64,000 nt of DNA from Simplicispira sp. 125 (GCF_003096555.1 NZ_QEKM01000001.1:124001-188000); one strand, 5' to 3'. Numbered from the stretch's first letter, positions 1 to 13,921 are shown. Notes: a model not told the origin generated them from the sequence alone. Numbers and translations are program-made.

Positions 1-12
1 CCTCTGGTGTGA
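1..12 (+). CDS. 3' end of an upstream gene (probably a second ABC permease)
   Basis: The first bases read as a few codons closed by TGA at 10-12, followed 15 bases later by the next gene. In nucleoside ABC operons of the BMP type two permeases normally lie in tandem, so this is likely the tail of the first permease. Only four codons are visible, so the identity rests on context. Confidence 0.3.
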   Translation, partial: PLV

Positions 13-27
13 AGGCAGGAGCCTGAT

Positions 28-948
28 ATGGAATCCTACGCACTCCTTATCGGTGCCACGCTCAGTGCGGGCACGGTTCTGGCCATTGCGGCCCTGGGCC
101 TGCTCATCAACGAAAAGGCCGGCATCGTCAATCTCGGGGCCGAGGGCATGATGCTGTGCGCCGCCATAGCGGGCTTTGCCGCCGTGGTGTACACGGGCAA
201 CACCTGGCTGGGATTTGCCGCTGGCATGGCGGCGGGCGCGGTGCTTGCGGCCATCTTTGGCTGGCTGGTCATCTGGCTGGGGACCAACCAGTACGCCACG
301 GGATTGGCTTTGAGCCTGTTTGGCACGGGGTTTTCAGCGTTTGCCGGGATCAGCTATGTGCAGGCCAAGCTGCCCGAACTGCCCAAATACGAGCTGCCCT
401 GGCTCAGCGACCTGCCCCTGCTGGGGCCGGCCCTGTTCCGCCAGCACCCCATGGTCTATCTCTCCATGGTCTTTGCTGGCGCGCTGGTGTGGTTTTTGTA
501 CCGCACACGCGCCGGGCTGGTGCTGCGTTCGGTGGGCGAGTCGCCGCAGTCGGCGCACGCACTGGGCTACCCGGTGCGGCGCATTCGTCTGGCGGCCGTT
601 GTGGTCGGCGGGGCGCTGTGCGGTTTGTCCGGGGCCTACATTTCGACCGTGTACACGCCGCTGTGGGTCGAAGGCATGGTGGCCGGGCGTGGCTGGATCG
701 CGCTGGCGCTGACCACTTTTGCCACCTGGCGCCCAGCGCGCGTGCTGCTCGGTGCCTACCTGTTTGGCGGTGTGACCATGTTGCAGTTTCACCTGCAGGC
801 CACCGGCGTGCAGGTGGCCAGCCAGTGGCTGAGCATGCTGCCCTATGTCTCCACCATCGTGGTGCTGGCGCTGATCTCGCGCAATCCGCAGTGGATCCGC
901 GTGAACATGCCTGCATCGCTGGGCAAACCTTTCCATCCCGGCTCATAA
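28..948 (+). CDS. ABC transporter permease, nucleoside/simple-sugar (BMP-type) system
   Basis: A 306-residue, very hydrophobic inner-membrane protein with about eight to ten predicted helices, of the BPD_transp_2 permease family. It would form half of the channel of an ABC importer for nucleosides, working with the BMP lipoprotein encoded 44 bp downstream and with an ATPase and second permease expected upstream, outside the window. The segment EGMMLCAAIAGF near residue 39 resembles the conserved coupling region of these permeases. A good ribosome site (AGGAG) lies just before the ATG. Assignment to nucleosides rather than sugars is inferred from the adjacent BMP protein and adenosine deaminase. 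Confidence 0.88.
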   Translation: MESYALLIGATLSAGTVLAIAALGLLINEKAGIVNLGAEGMMLCAAIAGFAAVVYTGNTWLGFAAGMAAGAVLAAIFGWLVIWLGTNQYATGLALSLFGTGFSAFAGISYVQAKLPELPKYELPWLSDLPLLGPALFRQHPMVYLSMVFAGALVWFLYRTRAGLVLRSVGESPQSAHALGYPVRRIRLAAVVVGGALCGLSGAYISTVYTPLWVEGMVAGRGWIALALTTFATWRPARVLLGAYLFGGVTMLQFHLQATGVQVASQWLSMLPYVSTIVVLALISRNPQWIRVNMPASLGKPFHPGS

Positions 949-992
949 TGGCCGTTTTTCCTGTCCCCAACTCTCCCCCAGAAGGAACCGAC

Positions 993-2159
993 ATGACCGA
1001 TTTGCACAAACGCACTCTGCTGAAAGTGGCCGCGATGTCCGCCGTAGCCGCCGCCGCACTCGTGGGCTGTGGCAAGAAGGAAGAGCCCGCTCCGGCCCCT
1101 GCACCCGCGCCTGCGCCGGTCACCGAAGCCCCGGCGCCCAAGCCCGAGCCGCTCAAGATTGCGTTTGCCTATGTCGGCCCGGTGGGCGACGGTGGCTGGT
1201 CGTATGCCCATGACAACGGACGCAAGGCGCTGGAAAAGGAATTTGGCGACAAGATCGTTACCAGTTTCGTGGAAAGCGTGCCCGAATCGGCCGACGCCGA
1301 GCGCGTGCTGCGCGACATGGCGGGCCAGGGCAACAAGCTGATTTTTGGCACCACGTTCGGCTACATGGAATCCATGCTCAAGGTGGCTGCGGACAACCCC
1401 GGCATCAAGTTCGAGCACGCGACCGGCTACAAGACCGCCGAGAACATGCGCACCTATGACAGCCGCACCTATGAAGGCGCGTACATGGCGGGTGTGATTG
1501 CCGGTGCCATGACCAAGACCAACACGTTGGGCGTGGTCGGCTCGGTGCCCATCCCCGAAGTGCTGCGCAACATCAACAGCTTCACGCTGGGCGCGCAAAG
1601 CGTGAACCCCAAGATCAAGACCAAGGTGGTCTGGGTGAACGAATGGTTCAGTCCTCCCAAGGAAACCGAAGCGGCCACGTCGTTGATCAACGGCGGCGCC
1701 GACGTGCTGTTCCAGAACACCGATTCGCCTGCTGTGCTGAAAACCGCACAGGAAAAAGGCAAGCGCGCCTTTGGCTGGGATTCGGACATGACCGCTTATG
1801 GTCCCAAGGCACACTTGGCGTCGGCCGTGATCAACTGGGGTCCTTACTACATCAAAGCTACCAAGGATGCGCTCGATGGCACCTGGGCCACGGGCCAAGC
1901 CTGGTGGGGTGTGAAGGAAGGTGCGATTGACCTCGTGTCCATTGCCGAAGATGTGCCAGCCGAGACCAAAGCCAAGGTTGAGGAAGTCAAGAAGGGCCTG
2001 GCCGACGGTTCCTTCAGCATCTGGAAGGGCCCGATCGTGGGCCAGGATGGCAAGCCCGTGCTGGAAAAGGATGTTGTGGCTGACGACAAGTTCCTCGGAG
2101 GCATCAACTTCTACGTCAAGGGCGTGGAAGGCAAGATTCCTGGCGGCGACAAGAAGTAA
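993..2159 (+). CDS. BMP family ABC transporter substrate-binding lipoprotein
   Basis: A 388-residue periplasmic receptor of the Bmp/Med family (as in PnrA, a purine nucleoside receptor). The N-terminus has a basic start, a hydrophobic stretch and a lipobox ending in Gly25-Cys26, so it is probably a membrane-anchored lipoprotein. Residues about 30-52 are a Pro/Ala-rich tether, followed by the binding domain (IAFAYVGPVGDGGWSYAHDNG, about 55-75). The ATG at 993 follows GAAGGAACCG and gives the complete signal peptide; a longer open frame upstream overlaps the permease and is not credible. It lies 44 bp behind its permease and ends at a strong terminator, then the adenosine deaminase gene follows. 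Confidence 0.9.
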   Translation: MTDLHKRTLLKVAAMSAVAAAALVGCGKKEEPAPAPAPAPAPVTEAPAPKPEPLKIAFAYVGPVGDGGWSYAHDNGRKALEKEFGDKIVTSFVESVPESADAERVLRDMAGQGNKLIFGTTFGYMESMLKVAADNPGIKFEHATGYKTAENMRTYDSRTYEGAYMAGVIAGAMTKTNTLGVVGSVPIPEVLRNINSFTLGAQSVNPKIKTKVVWVNEWFSPPKETEAATSLINGGADVLFQNTDSPAVLKTAQEKGKRAFGWDSDMTAYGPKAHLASAVINWGPYYIKATKDALDGTWATGQAWWGVKEGAIDLVSIAEDVPAETKAKVEEVKKGLADGSFSIWKGPIVGQDGKPVLEKDVVADDKFLGGINFYVKGVEGKIPGGDKK

Positions 2160-3281
<1,122 letters not shown>

Positions 3282-3292
3282 GCCATCACCTC

Positions 3293-3393
3293 ATTCCATT
3301 TCTAAATCATCCGTGTCGTTGTTGCTTCGCCTTGCCGTGCTACAGCACTGTCTGCGGCTTCGCGCCTAGACACGAATGATTTGGAAACAGAAT
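3293..3393. repeat. 101-bp hairpin repeat, copy 1
   Basis: This stretch is identical over 101 bases to 35759-35859. Its ends are imperfect inverted repeats (ATTCCATTTCTAAATCAT at the left; the complement of ATGATTTGGAAACAGAAT at the right), with a GC-rich centre containing GCTTCGCCTTGCCGTGC and CTGTCTGCGGCTTCGC. It fills the gap between the convergent add and HIT genes and abuts the HIT stop codon, so it may also work as a transcription barrier. Confidence 0.9.
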
Positions 3394-3842
3394 CAGGGTG
3401 CGGGAGCGATGGCTGCCGCCAGGCGGTCGGCGTAATCCTGCAGGGTGCCTGCATCAGGGTCTTTGCGGGGCCAGGTCAGCGCTATGCCGTCCTGCGCATG
3501 GCGTGGAACGACGTGCATGTGGAAATGAAACACCGTCTGGTCGCCCTCGCGGCCATTGGCCTGCAGCAAGGTGATGCCTGGCGGGTCGAACGTGGCCTGC
3601 ACGGCGCTGGCCACGCGCTGGGCTGTCTGCATGACGGCAGCGGCCTCTGCGGGGGTGATGTCCAGGAGGGTGGCGGCGTGGCGCTTCGTGGCCACCAGCA
3701 CATGGCCGGGGTTCACCTGGCCCAGATCCATGAAGGCAAGGGTCAATGCATCCTCGTAGACCCGGGCAGAAGGGATTTCGCCCGCCACCAGACGGCAAAA
3801 AATGCATTGACCGGGCGGTGAAGTGTCGACAAACATGGGCAT
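3393..3842 (-). CDS. HIT family nucleotide-binding/hydrolase protein
   Basis: A 149-residue protein of the histidine-triad superfamily, which hydrolyses or transfers nucleotidyl groups from small dinucleotides and aminoacyl-adenylates. The signature HFHMHVVPR lies near residue 107, and CIFCRLVAGEIPSARVY near residue 14 is the usual N-terminal strand with a CxxC pair. The ATG at 3842 is preceded on the minus strand by GGAG at good spacing; upstream in-frame codons are not conserved-looking. It is divergent from the Crp/Fnr gene at 3980 and convergent with add. Substrate is unknown. Confidence 0.88.
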   Translation of the reverse strand: MPMFVDTSPPGQCIFCRLVAGEIPSARVYEDALTLAFMDLGQVNPGHVLVATKRHAATLLDITPAEAAAVMQTAQRVASAVQATFDPPGITLLQANGREGDQTVFHFHMHVVPRHAQDGIALTWPRKDPDAGTLQDYADRLAAAIAPAP

Positions 3843-3979
3843 GGTGGAACTCCTGTGAGATATCAAAATGGCGTAGGATTTGGTGTGTGCGAAAACGTAC
3901 ACAATGCAGCATTCCAGGCGACATGCCGCAAGCATCGTGCGAGACAGGCCCGCAGATTTATCGAGCACCAGCACACCCC

Positions 3980-4708
3980 ATGCATATCATGACCCAGGCC
4001 ACAGACCCCAAGAGCAATCAACTGCTCGCTGCGTTGCAAGAGACCGATTGGCAGCGCCTGCAGCCCTGTCTGGAACCGGTGGAAATGCCCCTGGGGCAGG
4101 TGCTGTATGAGTCCGGTCGGCCCATGAGCCATGTGTACTTTCCCACCACGTCCATTGTTTCGCTGCTCTATGTGATGGAAAACGGGGCCTCGGCCGAAAT
4201 CGCGGTGGTCGGCTACGAGGGAGTGGTGGGCATCACCCTGTTCATGGGTGGGGGCACCACACCGAGTCGGGGCGTGGTGCAAAGCGCGGGAATGGGTGTG
4301 CGGCTCAGTGCACAGAGGATCCAGGATGAATTCAACCGATCGGGGCCTGTCATGCACCTGCTGCTGCGCTATACCCAGGCGCTGATTGCGCAGATGGTGC
4401 AGACCGCCGCGTGCAACCGGCACCATTCGCTCGATCAGCAATTGTGCCGCTGGCTTTTGCTGAGCCTGGATCGCTTGCCGGGCAATGAACTGGTGATGAC
4501 GCAGGAGCTGATTGCCAACATGCTCGGCGTGCGCCGCGAGGGGGTGACAGAGGCAGCCCTCAAACTGCAGGCGGCAGGCCTGATCCGTTATGCCCGGGGC
4601 CGTATCACGGTGCTCGACCGCAAGGGGCTGGAGCTTCGCACCTGTGAATGCTATGGTGTGGTCAAACACGAGTACGACAGGCTCCTTCCTATCGAGCTGG
4701 CCCGCTAG
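3980..4708 (+). CDS. Crp/Fnr family transcriptional regulator (first of two adjacent paralogues)
   Basis: About 242 residues. The N-terminal part is a cNMP-binding-like beta-roll (MPLGQVLYESGRPMSHVYFP, then a glycine-rich stretch), and the C-terminal part is a winged helix (TQELIANMLGVRREGVTEAA then GRITVLDRKGLE). The beta-roll lacks the classical cAMP phosphate-binding sequence and no Fnr-type cysteine cluster is evident, so the effector is unknown. Two starts are possible, ATG 3980 and ATG 3989; neither has a strong ribosome site. The ending GLE-TCECYGVVKHEYDRLLP is typical of a subgroup frequent in betaproteobacteria beside stress genes, as here. Confidence 0.82.
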   Translation: MHIMTQATDPKSNQLLAALQETDWQRLQPCLEPVEMPLGQVLYESGRPMSHVYFPTTSIVSLLYVMENGASAEIAVVGYEGVVGITLFMGGGTTPSRGVVQSAGMGVRLSAQRIQDEFNRSGPVMHLLLRYTQALIAQMVQTAACNRHHSLDQQLCRWLLLSLDRLPGNELVMTQELIANMLGVRREGVTEAALKLQAAGLIRYARGRITVLDRKGLELRTCECYGVVKHEYDRLLPIELAR

Positions 4709-4888
4709 CCAGGGTCGGTCTCCTCGCGTTACCGGGTTTTAGAGGCCCACTATGTGGGCTGGCAGACAGTGGCAAGGGGGCTTGTGGCGCAGACTGTGCC
4801 AACGGGTGAACCGGGTCTTGCGGTAGTGGTGTGGTTTTTGTGCACCTGCTTCTGCACAAGGACGTTGCCCTTCCTCCAGGATCACCCA

Positions 4889-5581
4889 TTGGCCCCTACC
4901 CGCAACCATTTGATCGAGCTTCTGCCGCCCAAGGAGCGCCTGGGTTTCCTGTCGCGGTGCGAGCAGGTACCGCTGGTGGCGTCCCAAGTGCTGGGAAGCC
5001 CGGGCCAACCCACGTGCCATGCCTATTTCCCCATCGAGGGATTCATCTCCCAGGTGGCGCAGGTTGATGGACGCCTGGCCCTGGAGGTGGGCATGGTCGG
5101 GCGTGAAGGTCTGCTGGGCGCGCAGTTGGCACTGGGTGTTGCACAGGAGCCATTGCATGCCATCGTGCAAAGCCCCGGCCACGCATGGCGCATGGGTACC
5201 GATGATTTTTGCGCCCTGCTGAAAGACAGCCAGGCCCTGCTGGCGGGCGTCAATCGGTACCTGTCTGTGCTGATGGCGCAGCGCACGGGCCTGGCGGCCT
5301 GCCATCGTTTTCACACCATTGGTCCCAGGCTGGCGCGTTGGCTGTTGATGACCCAGGATCGGTCGGAAGTCTCGAATTTTCATGTCACCCACCAGTACCT
5401 GGCTTTCCTGCTGGGGGTACGCCGGGTGGGCATCACCACAGCCGCCGGCAGGCTTCAGCGCGAAGGGTTGATCACGTACCACCGCGGCCAGGTCACGGTG
5501 CTCGACCGCCGAGGACTGGCTGCGGTGGCCTGCAGCTGTTATGCCGCCGATCGCAAAGCCTATGCCGCGTTGATGTCCTGA
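4889..5581 (+). CDS. Crp/Fnr family transcriptional regulator (second paralogue, TTG start likely)
   Basis: About 230 residues if translation begins at the TTG at 4889, which follows CCAGGATCACCCA and places the first residues (LAPTRNHLIELLPP) level with the start of the neighbouring paralogue. The only longer in-frame option begins with GTG at 4754 and adds an unlikely 45-residue leader. The beta-roll (CHAYFPIEGFISQ) and helix-turn-helix (HQYLAFLLGVRRVGITTAA, then GQVTVLDRRGL) match the upstream gene in layout. It precedes the cluster of small envelope/stress genes and is a candidate regulator of them, by position only. Confidence 0.75.
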   Translation: MAPTRNHLIELLPPKERLGFLSRCEQVPLVASQVLGSPGQPTCHAYFPIEGFISQVAQVDGRLALEVGMVGREGLLGAQLALGVAQEPLHAIVQSPGHAWRMGTDDFCALLKDSQALLAGVNRYLSVLMAQRTGLAACHRFHTIGPRLARWLLMTQDRSEVSNFHVTHQYLAFLLGVRRVGITTAAGRLQREGLITYHRGQVTVLDRRGLAAVACSCYAADRKAYAALMS

Positions 5582-5787
5582 GAGATCGACCTGGCGTGCG
5601 CCGGGTGCGGCGACCGGTGTGCACAGCGCAGCCGAAAGTGCTGGCTGTGTTCGCTAACGCACCGACGTGCGGCCAATGGATGTTTAGCCTGAGAGGGCGC
5701 CGTTCTTGACGCTACCGGTCAGATCGGTGTGGCCCACGCGGGGCCAATCCCTGCGTGCCACAGTTTGTGCATTTCAAAGGAAATTCC

Positions 5788-6036
5788 ATGAAAACCATAC
5801 ACCTTGCAGCGGTGCTGCTGACCTTGCTGGGCCTTGTTGCCTGCGAAAAACAGCCTGTTGTAGTCAATGTTCCTGTCCCTGTGGCTGTACCTGGACCAGC
5901 GGGGCCGCAGGGCGTAGCCGGAAACGATGGAAGCCAGGGGGCGACGGGTACGACAGGAGCGCCTGGTGTGGCAGGCACATCTGGTGAAGGCACCACCGTC
6001 ATCGTGGTGCCTCCGGCCTCGGCACCGGCCAATTGA
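5788..6036 (+). CDS. Collagen-like lipoprotein (short)
   Basis: An 82-residue predicted lipoprotein. A signal peptide ends in the lipobox LVAC (Cys19), then a short valine/proline segment is followed by about ten Gly-X-Y triplets ([16 protein letters not shown] and onward), and the C-terminus is a hydrophobic TTVIVVPPAS tail. Gly-X-Y repeats form collagen triple helices in bacteria, so this may be a trimeric surface or periplasmic stalk. Its ending (GGTTVIV-like) and layout match the longer protein at 8126, so the two are paralogues. A ribosome site (AAAGGAAATTCC) precedes the ATG. Confidence 0.72.
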   Translation: MKTIHLAAVLLTLLGLVACEKQPVVVNVPVPVAVPGPAGPQGVAGNDGSQGATGTTGAPGVAGTSGEGTTVIVVPPASAPAN

Positions 6037-6069
6037 AGCCCCGCACACACCGATTAAAGGAAGAAATTG

Positions 6070-6228
6070 ATGGGCTTGGGAACCTTGCTTTTGATCGTGC
6101 TGATCCTGCTGCTGATCGGCGCGATTCCCTCTTGGCCGCACAGCCGTAACTGGGGCTATGGTCCCAGTGGATTGCTGGGTCTGGTGGTGGTCGTCATGCT
6201 GGTGCTGCTGGTGATGGGCCGGTTGTGA
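6070..6228 (+). CDS. DUF3309 family small membrane protein
   Basis: A 52-residue protein with two hydrophobic helices (MGLGTLLLIVLILLLIGAIP and LLGLVVVVMLVLLVMG) separated by SWPHSRNWGYGPSG, which is the hallmark of the DUF3309 family. AAAGGAAGAAATTG gives a ribosome site. It starts 33 bp after the collagen-like gene and is probably co-transcribed with it. Function is unknown; family members often sit beside CsbD and BON stress genes, as here. Confidence 0.8.
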   Translation: MGLGTLLLIVLILLLIGAIPSWPHSRNWGYGPSGLLGLVVVVMLVLLVMGRL

Positions 6229-6312
6229 TTTTGTGTCGGCCGCAGTGCTTTTGATTTACATGGATGCCGTACGGGTCAGCCGGGGCAGGCACCCACACTA
6301 TAGGATTGAACA

Positions 6313-8437
<2,125 letters not shown>

Positions 8438-8524
8438 AGGGGCCGCGGGAGGGCTGCGTGGCAGGCAGCCTCTTTGCAGCCTGCATTCGATGAGATGGCC
8501 CGGCCAATAGAGCTCGACGCAAGA

Positions 8525-8545
8525 CCGCTGTGCCAGCGGTTTTTT
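8525..8545 (+). terminator. Rho-independent terminator
   Basis: The stem CCGCTG / CAGCGG with loop TGC is followed by TTTTTT. It lies about 90 bases after the long collagen-like gene. Confidence 0.75.
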
Positions 8546-8571
8546 GCTTTTCTATCCCAGGGACCCTGTAG

Positions 8572-8748
8572 ATGAACACCATGCACAAAATCCTCGCGGC
8601 CGCGCTTGCGGCCACCTGACTTTGGGCGCCCATTTTTTAGCAGACAAACGCGGCGCTCAAGACGCTGAACGCCCAGTGGAGTGATGCCCAGATCCGAGGC
8701 ATGCACTGGCTGGGCAAAGGCGTGCAGGGTCAGCCAAGCGCGCGCTGA
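8572..8748 (+). pseudogene. Broken small exported-protein gene
   Basis: From an ATG at 8572 the frame reads like the start of a signal peptide (MNTMHKILAAALAAT), hits TGA, then TAG seven codons later, and continues as plausible protein (QTNAALKTLNAQWSDAQIRG and so on) to TGA at 8746-8748. The GC-rich third positions look coding. It may be a decayed small gene; it may also be chance. The family is not recognised. Confidence 0.3.
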
Positions 8749-10145
<1,397 letters not shown>

Positions 10146-10148
10146 GCC

Positions 10149-11204
10149 ATGACCGCACTACAAGAGAAAAATCAGGCCCCCCTCACCGACGCTGTGCCCA
10201 TGACCATGATCCAGGCGCTGCGCTCGGCCATGGATGTGATGATGGAGCGCGACGACAACGTCATCGTCTATGGCGAAGACGTAGGCTATTTCGGCGGCGT
10301 GTTTCGCGCCACCGAGGGCCTGCAAGCCAAATACGGCACATCGCGCTGTTTTGATGCGCCGATTTCTGAGTCCGGCATCGTCGGCACCGGCATAGGCATG
10401 GCCGCCTATGGCCTGCGTCCGGTGGTCGAGATCCAGTTTGCCGACTACGTCTACCCGGCCACGGACCAGATCGTCTCCGAGCTGGCGCGTTTGCGCCACC
10501 GATCGGCTGGGGACTTTGCCGCGCCGCTGACCATCCGCATGCCCTGCGGCGGCGGCATCTACGGCGGGCAGACGCACAGCCAGAGCCCCGAGGCCTTCTT
10601 CACCCATGTGTGCGGCTTGCGCACCGTGATGCCCAGCAACCCTTACGACGCCAAGGGCCTGCTGATTGCCTCGATCGAGAGCGACGACCCGGTCATCTTC
10701 CTGGAACCCAAGCGCTTGTACAACGGCCCGTTCGACGGCCAGCACGACAAGCCGGTGGTGCCGTGGTCCAAACATGCCATGGGGCGCGTGCCCGAGGGCT
10801 ACTACAAGGTGCCGCTGACCAGCGCTGCAGTCTTTCGTCCTGGCAAGGCGGTCACGGTGCTGACGTACGGCACCATGGTCTGGGTGAGCGAATGCGCGGC
10901 ACGCGAGACGGGCATCGACGCCGAGATCATTGATTTGCGCTCCATCTGGCCGCTGGACCTGGAAACCATCGTGAACTCGGTCAAGAAGACGGGCCGCTGT
11001 GTTGTGGTGCACGAGGCCACGCGCACCAGCGGCTTTGGTGCCGAGCTCACGGCGCTGGTGCAAGAGCATTGTTTCTACCAGTTGGAAGCCCCCATCGAGC
11101 GTGTGACCGGCTGGGACACGCCTTACCCACACGCCCAGGAATGGGCGTATTTCCCGGGGCCTGCGCGCGTAGGCGCAGCCCTGCAACGCGCAGTGGAGGC
11201 ATGA
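10149..11204 (+). CDS. bkdA2: Branched-chain 2-oxoacid dehydrogenase E1 component, beta subunit
   Basis: 351 residues, a transketolase-type pyrimidine-binding domain plus C-terminal domain. Together with the alpha subunit it makes the alpha2beta2 E1 heterotetramer. Typical landmarks are VIVYGEDVGYFGGVFRATEG near residue 38 and IRMPCGGGIYGGQTHSQSPE near 128, the latter in the active-site wall. It starts 3 bp after bkdA1 and ends in an ATGA overlap with the E2 region, so the operon is translationally tight. Confidence 0.93.
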   Translation: MTALQEKNQAPLTDAVPMTMIQALRSAMDVMMERDDNVIVYGEDVGYFGGVFRATEGLQAKYGTSRCFDAPISESGIVGTGIGMAAYGLRPVVEIQFADYVYPATDQIVSELARLRHRSAGDFAAPLTIRMPCGGGIYGGQTHSQSPEAFFTHVCGLRTVMPSNPYDAKGLLIASIESDDPVIFLEPKRLYNGPFDGQHDKPVVPWSKHAMGRVPEGYYKVPLTSAAVFRPGKAVTVLTYGTMVWVSECAARETGIDAEIIDLRSIWPLDLETIVNSVKKTGRCVVVHEATRTSGFGAELTALVQEHCFYQLEAPIERVTGWDTPYPHAQEWAYFPGPARVGAALQRAVEA

Positions 11205-11206
11205 CC

Positions 11207-12520
11207 ATGGGAATTTACGCAATCCGCGTGCCCGACATTGGCGAGGGCATTGCCGAAGTGGAGCTGGTCGTCTGGCACGTGCAGCCGGGCGACATGGTGG
11301 CTGAAGACCAGTCCATTGCCGATGTGATGACCGACAAGGCCACGGTGGAAATCCCGTCGCCCGTGTCCGGCAAGGTGCTGGCGCTGGGGAGCAGCGTGGG
11401 CGACACCATTGCCGTGGGTTCCGAACTGGTGCGGCTGGAAGTGGAAGGTGCGGGAAATTTAAAGGAAAATACGGCTCTAGCGCCCGTCCAACAAGCGCAA
11501 GTAGCTCCTGTTTCGATAGCGAAAAACAGCCCGCCCGCAGCCGCACCGACCCAGCCCGTGGCTCTGGCGGAACGTGCAGTTGCGCCCGCGCCCTTGCGCC
11601 CGTCCGCGACGCCGCGCAGCGCGCCTGCCGTGGCGCGCACGGCAGGTGAGCGCCCACTCGCATCCCCCGCCGTGCGCCAGCGTGCGCTCGACATGGGCGT
11701 GGAACTGCGCTTCGTGCACGGCAGTGGCCCGGCCGGGCGCATCCTGCACGGCGACCTTGACGCCCACGTCGCCAGCGGCGGCCAGGCGCCTGCCCAAGGC
11801 CCTGCGGGTTACGCCGAGCGCCATGGCGAAGAGGCGATTCCCGTCATCGGCCTGCGCCGCAAGATAGCGCAGAAGATGCAGGAGTCCAAGCGCCGCATTC
11901 CGCATTTCAGCTACGTCGAGGAAATCGACGTGACCGAGCTCGAAGCCCTGCGCGCCAAGCTCAACAGCCTGCACGGCGCCACGCGCGGCAAGCTCACGGT
12001 GCTGCCCTTCCTGGCCCGCGCCATGGTGCTGGCGCTGCGCGAGTTTCCGCAGATCAACGCCCGCTACGACGACGAGGCGGGCGTGGTCACGCGCTACGCC
12101 GGTGTGCACCTGGGCGTGGCCACGCAGACCGAGGGCGGGCTCATGGTGCCGGTGCTGCGCCACGCCGAAAGCCTGGACCTGTGGGCCTGCGCTGCCGGTA
12201 TTGCCAGCGTGGCCGAAGGCGCGCGCAGTGGCAAGGCGGCGCGCGATGCCCTGTCGGGTTCCACCATTACGCTTACCAGTCTGGGCGCGCTGGGCGGCAT
12301 CGCCAGCACGCCGGTCATCAACCACCCCGAGGTGGCCATCGTCGGCGTCAACCGCATCGCCCTGCGGCCCATGCTGCGCGGTGGGCAGGTGGTGGGCAGG
12401 CTGCTGATGAATCTCTCCTCCTCGTTCGACCACCGTGTGGTCGATGGCATGCACGCCGCGCAATTCATCCAGGCCATGCGCGCGCTGCTGGAAACCCCGG
12501 CCCTGCTGTTCGTGGAGTAA
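11207..12520 (+). CDS. bkdB: Branched-chain 2-oxoacid dehydrogenase E2 (dihydrolipoamide acyltransferase)
   Basis: A 437-residue core protein that transfers the acyl group from E1 to CoA. Lipoyl domain 1-80 with the lipoylated Lys44 in [14 protein letters not shown]; a peripheral-subunit-binding domain near residues 145-185 ([14 protein letters not shown] then [10 protein letters not shown]); catalytic domain to the end with the active-site SFDHRVVDG (His about 409). ATG 11207 is preferred because GGAGG sits 8 bases upstream; ATG 11201 overlaps the bkdA2 stop. Residues about 85-107, in the flexible linker, are encoded by a copy of the dispersed palindromic element (11461-11527), kept in frame. 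Confidence 0.92.
   Translation: MGIYAIRVPDIGEGIAEVELVVWHVQPGDMVAEDQSIADVMTDKATVEIPSPVSGKVLALGSSVGDTIAVGSELVRLEVEGAGNLKENTALAPVQQAQVAPVSIAKNSPPAAAPTQPVALAERAVAPAPLRPSATPRSAPAVARTAGERPLASPAVRQRALDMGVELRFVHGSGPAGRILHGDLDAHVASGGQAPAQGPAGYAERHGEEAIPVIGLRRKIAQKMQESKRRIPHFSYVEEIDVTELEALRAKLNSLHGATRGKLTVLPFLARAMVLALREFPQINARYDDEAGVVTRYAGVHLGVATQTEGGLMVPVLRHAESLDLWACAAGIASVAEGARSGKAARDALSGSTITLTSLGALGGIASTPVINHPEVAIVGVNRIALRPMLRGGQVVGRLLMNLSSSFDHRVVDGMHAAQFIQAMRALLETPALLFVE
11461..11527. repeat. Palindromic element inside bkdB (in frame)
   Basis: The core GGCTCTAGCGC, a short loop, then AAGCGCAAGTAGCTCCTG and TTTCGATAGCGAAAAA matches the elements at 15414, 52332 and 54609. It encodes linker residues between the lipoyl and subunit-binding domains. 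Confidence 0.7.
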
Positions 12521-12524
12521 GGCG

Positions 12525-13919
12525 ATGAAGGATATTTCTACAAAGTTACTCGTCATCGGCGGCGGCCCCGGCGGTTATGTGGCGGCCATCCGCGCTGGGC
12601 AACTGGGCATTCCTACGGTGCTGGTCGAGGGCGAGCGCCTGGGTGGCACCTGTTTGACCATTGGCTGCATTCCGTCCAAGGCGCTGATTCATGCGGCGCA
12701 CGAGTTCGAGCGCGCGCAGCACCAGGCTGGTGGCTCGCAGTTAGGCATCCGGGTGCAGTCGCCGAGCCTCGACATCGCGCAGACGGTGCGCTGGAAGGAT
12801 GGCATCGTCAACCGCCTCTCCGGCGGCGTGGGCGCGCTGCTGCGCAAAGCCGGGGTGCAGGTCATCCAAGGCTGGGCACACATCGAAGACGGCAAGACGG
12901 TGCGCGTGGAACCCGCCGGCGGCGAGGCGGTGCGCGTGCGCTGCGAGCATTTGCTGCTGGCGACCGGCTCCGAGCCGGTGGAGTTGCCCACGCTGCCCTT
13001 TGGCGGGCCCGTGGTGTCGTCTACCGGCGCGCTCTCGCCCGAGAGCCTGCCGCGCCGCCTGGTCGTGGTGGGCGCTGGCTACATCGGGCTGGAGTTGGGC
13101 ATGGCCTACCGCAAATTGGGCGCCGAGGTGGCGGTGGTGGAGGCGGCCGAGCGTGTGCTGCCGGGCTACGACGAGGAGCTGACCCAACCGGTGCTCGATG
13201 CCCTGGAAAAGAGTGGCGTAGTGCTGCACCTGGGCTGCAGCGTGCAGGGCTTTGATGCGCAGCACGGTGTGCGTGTGCGCAGCGCCCGCGCCGACGAGTT
13301 TGCATTGCCTGCGGACCGTGTGCTGGTGGCAGTGGGCCGCAAGCCCCGCGCCACGGGCTATGGCATGGAGTCTCTGCAGCTCGACATGGCCGGGCGCTTT
13401 GTGGCGGTGGATGCGCAGTGCCGCACTTCCATGCGCAACGTCTGGGCCATTGGCGACCTGACGGGTGATCCCATGCTGGCGCACCGCGCCATGGCCCAGG
13501 GGGAGGTGGTGGCCGAGGTGATTGCGGGCAAGGCACGCCGTTTTGAGCCCAGGGCGATTCCTGCCATCTGCTTCACCGACCCCGAAGTGGTGGTGGTGGG
13601 CCGCACGCCGGGCGAGGCGCGCGCTGCGGGGCTTGACTGCATTGACGCCGCCTTTCCGTTTTCCGCCAATGGCCGTGCCATGACGCTCGAAACCACCAAG
13701 GGTTTTGTGCGCGTGGTCGCACGGCGCGACAACCACCTCATCCTGGGCTGGCAGGCCGTGGGCCAGGGCGTGGCAGAACTGGCGGCGGCGTTCACGCTAT
13801 CGCTGGAGATGGGCGCGCGGTTGGAAGACGTTGCCGGCACTATCCACGCCCACCCGACGCTGGGTGAGGCCGTGCAGGAGGCGGCGTTGCGGGCGTTGGG
13901 GCATGCGGTGCATATTTGA
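12525..13919 (+). CDS. lpdV: Dihydrolipoyl dehydrogenase, E3 of the branched-chain complex
   Basis: A 464-residue FAD flavoprotein that reoxidises dihydrolipoamide with NAD. The FAD site is [12 protein letters not shown] (10-21), the redox-active disulfide is Cys43-x4-Cys48 in [13 protein letters not shown], the NAD motif is [12 protein letters not shown] near residue 180, and the catalytic His-Glu is in [13 protein letters not shown] near 445. It starts 4 bp after the E2 stop, completing a four-gene complex operon. Naming it as the valine-specific enzyme follows from the operon, not from any residue. Confidence 0.92.
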   Translation: MKDISTKLLVIGGGPGGYVAAIRAGQLGIPTVLVEGERLGGTCLTIGCIPSKALIHAAHEFERAQHQAGGSQLGIRVQSPSLDIAQTVRWKDGIVNRLSGGVGALLRKAGVQVIQGWAHIEDGKTVRVEPAGGEAVRVRCEHLLLATGSEPVELPTLPFGGPVVSSTGALSPESLPRRLVVVGAGYIGLELGMAYRKLGAEVAVVEAAERVLPGYDEELTQPVLDALEKSGVVLHLGCSVQGFDAQHGVRVRSARADEFALPADRVLVAVGRKPRATGYGMESLQLDMAGRFVAVDAQCRTSMRNVWAIGDLTGDPMLAHRAMAQGEVVAEVIAGKARRFEPRAIPAICFTDPEVVVVGRTPGEARAAGLDCIDAAFPFSANGRAMTLETTKGFVRVVARRDNHLILGWQAVGQGVAELAAAFTLSLEMGARLEDVAGTIHAHPTLGEAVQEAALRALGHAVHI

Positions 13920-13921
13920 GG

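Noticed and set aside
156..992. N-terminal extension of the BMP lipoprotein back to 156
   Set aside because: It overlaps the permease gene out of frame, lacks a signal peptide, and the ATG at 993 gives a lipobox and ribosome site.
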